From an uncultured Acidimicrobiales bacterium (GTDB lineage Bacteria > Actinomycetota > Acidimicrobiia > Acidimicrobiales > UBA10347), in assembly GCA_937942965.1 (NCBI GenBank), contig CALDGN010000100.1, positions 1 through 16,957 of the forward strand: 16,957 nucleotides of DNA, in the 5' to 3' direction. A program made the position numbers and the translations under genes. Positions 14,668-16,957 of this stretch are shown here, in pieces (position 1 is the stretch's first letter; each line of letters begins with the position of its first letter). Under the pieces are notes generated by a model. It saw only the letters and a program-made list of their open reading frames with translations, did not search any database and had not been told where the DNA came from.

Positions 14668-15302
14668 GGGGCCTCCTGGGGGGACCGAGGCTGCAGAAGC
14701 GCCACAACCGTAGACCCGTAGGTGCGCTCGCGGATAGTTGTCCATTCCGCGAGGGCCTCGGCGACGGCTTCGTTGATGGCTTGGGTGGCCGCTTCGCTTG
14801 CCTGCTCCGGTTCGGATTCGGTCTCTGGGCTCTCGGGGGTCGCGGCTTCTCGGAGCATCTGTTCGAGCGGACGATCTGACTCGACAACGAGCAGTCCAGT
14901 ATCGATCGAGGTGAGCAGCGACGCCCAACCGTCAAAGTCATAGGGCGGGTCGGCGAGGACCACGTCGAAGTGGCCAGCGTGCGCGATCCAGCGGATCGAA
15001 TCGGAATTCACGACGGTGCACCGCTCTTCGAAACCAAGCGACTCGATGTTCGCGTTGAGCGCCCGTAGCGCCGCCCGATCACGTTCGACGAACGTGCAGT
15101 GCGCTGCCCCACGGCTGAGTGCTTCGAGGCCGAGGGCGCCGCTTCCGCCGAACAGATCGCAGAACGTTGCGTCTTCGATTGCGTTGAGACTGAACAGCGC
15201 GTTGAACGTGGCCTCGCGGACACGATCGGTCGTAGGACGGGTGGTGTTTCCGTCAGGAACCGTCAGGCGACGACCGCGAGCTGAACCGGCAACGATGCGC
15301 AT
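14664..15302 (-). CDS. rsmD: 16S rRNA (guanine966-N2)-methyltransferase RsmD
   Basis: RsmD methylates G966 of 16S rRNA using S-adenosylmethionine. The start at ATG 15302 (MRIVAGSARGRRLTVPDG) gives the standard N-terminus; the 44 codons upstream overlap the divergent zinc-ribbon gene. Motifs are RPTTDRVREATFN at 22-34, the SAM-binding DLFGGSGALGLEALSRGA at 49-66, FVERD at 71-75, and the catalytic ADPPYDF at 117-123. At 212 residues it is longer than the usual about 190 because of an acidic, Ala/Glu-rich insertion at about 152-187, before the final strand (RERTYGSTVVALLQ). It is the first gene of the operon; the promoter should lie in the 73-nt gap before 15376. Confidence 0.95.
   Translation of the reverse strand: MRIVAGSARGRRLTVPDGNTTRPTTDRVREATFNALFSLNAIEDATFCDLFGGSGALGLEALSRGAAHCTFVERDRAALRALNANIESLGFEERCTVVNSDSIRWIAHAGHFDVVLADPPYDFDGWASLLTSIDTGLLVVESDRPLEQMLREAATPESPETESEPEQASEAATQAINEAVAEALAEWTTIRERTYGSTVVALLQPRSPQEAP
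14672..14677 (-). promoter_or_regulatory. Ribosome binding site of coaD
   Basis: The consensus AGGAGG is four bases before the coaD ATG (14667) and lies within the 3' end of rsmD. It fixes the coaD start against a frame that extends upstream to 14928. Confidence 0.85.
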
Positions 15303-15375
15303 CGTCCAATCTTGCCCGGTGTCATCTGGTTTGCGATCAGCCTGGTTCGTGATGCGGGCCGTAGGGTGTGCGCTC

Positions 15376-15579
15376 ATGCAGGTTCCCGACGAGATCCATT
15401 GCGTCGAATGCGGCGGCATCTGTGGCCGCCTCACGCACCGTCCCGACGATGACCCGTTCCAGCCCGGTGACTGGGTCGCCTACCGATGTGCGGACTGCCT
15501 CGAGCGCTTCGACATGCAGCTCGAAAACGAGGACCCCGAAGAGTTCAAGCCCGAGAACTGGACCGGCTACAGCAACTGA
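15376..15579 (+). CDS. Small zinc-ribbon protein of unknown function
   Basis: The 67-residue frame begins MQVPDEIHCVECGGICGRLT. Two CxxC pairs, C9/C12 and C38/C41 (CVEC and CADC), are spaced as in a zinc ribbon, with an extra C16. The rest is strongly acidic (DDDPFQPGDW, ENEDPEEFKPENW). No catalytic motif is present. It is divergent from rsmD with 73 nt between, and convergent with the GNAT gene. I do not recognise a named family; a zinc-stabilised binding protein is the most that can be said. Cysteine spacing and base composition support a real gene. The frame is open further upstream, but the ATG gives the compact protein. Confidence 0.75.
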   Translation: MQVPDEIHCVECGGICGRLTHRPDDDPFQPGDWVAYRCADCLERFDMQLENEDPEEFKPENWTGYSN

Positions 15580-15585
15580 GCTGCC

Positions 15586-15630
15586 GCTACTTGAGCCTCT
15601 GCTACTTGGGCCTCTGCTACTTGGGGGTGC
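15586..15630. repeat. 15-bp tandem repeat, about 2.6 copies
   Basis: Copies start at 15586 (GCTACTTGAGCCTCT), 15601 (GCTACTTGGGCCTCT) and 15616 (GCTACTTGGG, then diverging). The last copy overlaps the 3' end of the GNAT gene. On the minus strand each copy carries CAAGTAG or AAGTAG in the GNAT frame, so three in-frame TAG stops follow one another. Confidence 0.9.
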
Positions 15631-16279
15631 GGATGAAGCGCATGATCGGTGGCGAACCTCCGCCGCTGATCTCGCCCGCAGCGACATAACCGGAGCGCAG
15701 ATAGAACGCGTGATTCCGAGGATTGCTCGACTCGAGATAGGTCATCATCCCGAGACGGTCACATCGTTCGAGTATCGGCGCCATGACACGGTGACCCAGG
15801 CCCTGGTTCTGTCGGGCTGGGGCAGTGCCAAGGATCGACAGATACCAGTGTGGTTCCTCGGGCCGGGCCGCTCGCATGGCAGCGCCGAGCTCCGGCAGCA
15901 GCGCAGCGCGATCGCCGATCTGTTCGATCAGGGCCGCTCGGTGCGGGCCGGACTGGCGCTCCTTGTGCTCCTGCATTGCTTCGGTGTTCTGGCCGACTGG
16001 AGCCCGCCAGAGGGCGACGGCGCCGTGATGGCGGAAGCCGTGGATCTCGTCGGCGGGCGAGGTGTCGGCGACGAGCATGCGGCCGAGGGTGATGGCCTCG
16101 TCGAGCTCGAGGGTTCGGTCGATCCCGAGGATCCATTGCCAGATCGGATCGTCGGCAAAGGCCAACGAGACCGTTCGGGCCAGCGGCTCGAGACGGTCTT
16201 GGCCGAAACGGCAGACTTCTTCGTAGCGGGCGACCTCGCTCGGAAGAAGCTCTGATGGCGCGGAACTCGCAGTGCTCAC
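15617..16279 (-). CDS. GNAT-family N-acetyltransferase
   Basis: The start GTG 16279 gives 220 residues; the longer frame to 16582 would lie across the divergent PTH2 gene and has low-complexity sequence. The acetyl-CoA-binding motif A is LGTAPARQNQGLGHRVM at 150-166 (RQNQGLG at 156-162), preceded by strand WYLSIL. Motif B is YLESSNPRNHAFYLRSGY at 181-198. The N-terminal half (SLAFADDPIWQWIL, then a helical insert) resembles GNATs of the puromycin-acetyltransferase-like group, which act on small amines. Substrate unknown. It ends in a tandem-repeat tract shared with the intergenic region. No Shine-Dalgarno site is visible. Confidence 0.87.
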   Translation of the reverse strand: MSTASSAPSELLPSEVARYEEVCRFGQDRLEPLARTVSLAFADDPIWQWILGIDRTLELDEAITLGRMLVADTSPADEIHGFRHHGAVALWRAPVGQNTEAMQEHKERQSGPHRAALIEQIGDRAALLPELGAAMRAARPEEPHWYLSILGTAPARQNQGLGHRVMAPILERCDRLGMMTYLESSNPRNHAFYLRSGYVAAGEISGGGSPPIMRFIRTPK

Positions 16280-16336
16280 AAAGAGCAGTGTGGCACTCGG
16301 CTTGGCGACATGTCGGATCGGCCTACGCTTCGATTC

Positions 16337-16957
16337 GTGCCGGATATCTCCGATCCCGATGAGGCCCAGCCCGATGAGGCTGAGTCCGTTGAGGCCGAAC
16401 CCCTTGTGGATGAGCCCCTTGTGGACGAGCCCGTTGTGGATGACTCGCCGTGGGCGCTGCAGCTTGCCGCTCGTGTCGAGAAGCTGACGCCGCCGCTCAC
16501 GCTCTCGGTGTGTGCGGCCGCGGCGCTGGCGACGATCACGTTGTTGGCCGACGAGCGTTCGGCAGCCGGAGGCGAGTGGCACGACGCCGTCGCCGAATGG
16601 AGCGAGGTTCGCATCCGCAAGATTGTTCGGCGGGGCCGGGCGTCAGCGTGGGAGCGCGCTCAAGACGTGCCCGGTGTGACCGTCGAGCGCGACGGCGCCG
16701 AGGTGCGAGCGTTCGTTCCGGGCCGCATGGCCTCGGCTCCGAAAGAAGTCGCCAAGCTGCAGATCCAGTCGTCGGCGCTGGACGAGCCCGAGCGGATCGA
16801 TGCGCTTCCCGAGCTGGCGGCCGGAACGATGGCGATCGCCGTGACACCGACGGTCGAGATGTCGTGGGGGAAGCAGGCGGCGCAGTGTGCGCACGCAGCC
16901 CAGTTGCTCTGGTGGGCGGCTGACGCTGAGCGACTCGCAGCTTGGGACGCAGCTGAT
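16337..16957 (+). CDS. PTH2-type peptidyl-tRNA hydrolase, N-terminal 207 residues
   Basis: An open frame from GTG 16337 to the window end has no stop. Residues 6-35 are six acidic pentapeptide repeats. Residues 38-150 (PWALQLAARVEKLTPPLTLS start, VRIRKIVRRGRASAWERAQD at 91-110, AEVRAFVPGR) form the N-terminal domain common in actinobacterial homologues. The PTH2 core begins at about 155, with MSWGKQAAQCAHAA at 175-188 carrying the conserved lysine and histidine. PTH2 enzymes release tRNA from peptidyl-tRNA that drops off the ribosome. The C-terminal active-site residues are outside the window. It is divergent from the GNAT gene with a 57-nt gap. An alternative start after the repeats cannot be excluded. 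Confidence 0.82.
   Translation, partial: MPDISDPDEAQPDEAESVEAEPLVDEPLVDEPVVDDSPWALQLAARVEKLTPPLTLSVCAAAALATITLLADERSAAGGEWHDAVAEWSEVRIRKIVRRGRASAWERAQDVPGVTVERDGAEVRAFVPGRMASAPKEVAKLQIQSSALDEPERIDALPELAAGTMAIAVTPTVEMSWGKQAAQCAHAAQLLWWAADAERLAAWDAAD
16352..16441 (+). repeat. Six 15-bp units encoding pentapeptide repeats
   Basis: In the PTH2 frame the units read DPDEA, QPDEA, ESVEA, EPLVD, EPLVD and EPVVD. CCCGATGAGGC recurs exactly at 16355 and 16370. CCCCTTGTGGA recurs at 16400 and 16415, with CCCGTTGTGGA at 16430. All are in phase at 15 bp. Confidence 0.9.

Noticed and set aside
16280..16582. N-terminal extension of the GNAT protein
   Set aside because: The extension reads antisense through the PTH2 repeats (Gly/Leu/Ile-rich low complexity) and lacks family similarity.
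1..16957. Mobile element, CRISPR array, tRNA or prophage
   Set aside because: No transposase, integrase, terminal inverted repeats, spaced direct repeats or cloverleaf sequence were seen. The two short 15-bp arrays are contiguous slippage-type repeats without spacers.

Overview
The window is a high-GC, gene-dense bacterial chromosome segment with many GTG starts, few Shine-Dalgarno sequences and frequent ATGA stop/start overlaps. It carries a SepIVA/Rv2927c-like coiled-coil gene next to a DUF177 gene, an actinobacterial-type PTH2 protein with its N-terminal domain, and a group D flavin acyl-CoA dehydrogenase-like gene. Together these point to an actinomycete. I would guess Acidimicrobiia (Ilumatobacter-like), but this is inference from gene style, not a database match.

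Layout. (1) 1-2563: the N-terminal part of a class V aminotransferase (minus), divergent from an acyl-CoA dehydrogenase-like flavoprotein (plus), which converges on a TetR-like regulator gene (minus). The last two genes share an 8-bp palindrome that supplies both stop codons. (2) 2609-6710: a minus-strand operon encoding a PadR-type repressor, an ABC ATPase and a ten-helix FtsX/MacB-type permease. Its genes are joined by ATGA overlaps, and a perfect 28-bp palindrome (candidate PadR operator) overlaps the promoter. The TetR-like gene follows 45 nt downstream and may be co-transcribed. (3) 6728-10448: a minus-strand operon for a three-subunit molybdenum hydroxylase (xanthine dehydrogenase/aldehyde oxidase superfamily) in the order large, medium (FAD), small (2x[2Fe-2S]). 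The substrate is not assignable. (4) 10755-11699: a helical, TPR-like protein of unknown function, divergent from the hydroxylase. (5) 11752-15302: a minus-strand housekeeping operon, rsmD-coaD-sepIVA-like-DUF177-rpmF-plsX. It links rRNA methylation, coenzyme A synthesis, septum/envelope growth, ribosomal protein L32 and phospholipid synthesis. (6) 15376-16957: a small zinc-ribbon protein, a GNAT acetyltransferase, and the N-terminal 207 residues of a PTH2-type peptidyl-tRNA hydrolase whose head is built of six pentapeptide repeats.

I found no tRNA, rRNA, CRISPR array, insertion sequence or phage gene. I do not see a wholly new system. The most informative items are the PadR palindrome and its operon, the orphan molybdenum hydroxylase, the combined housekeeping operon, and two unrelated 15-bp-period repeat arrays flanking the GNAT gene.
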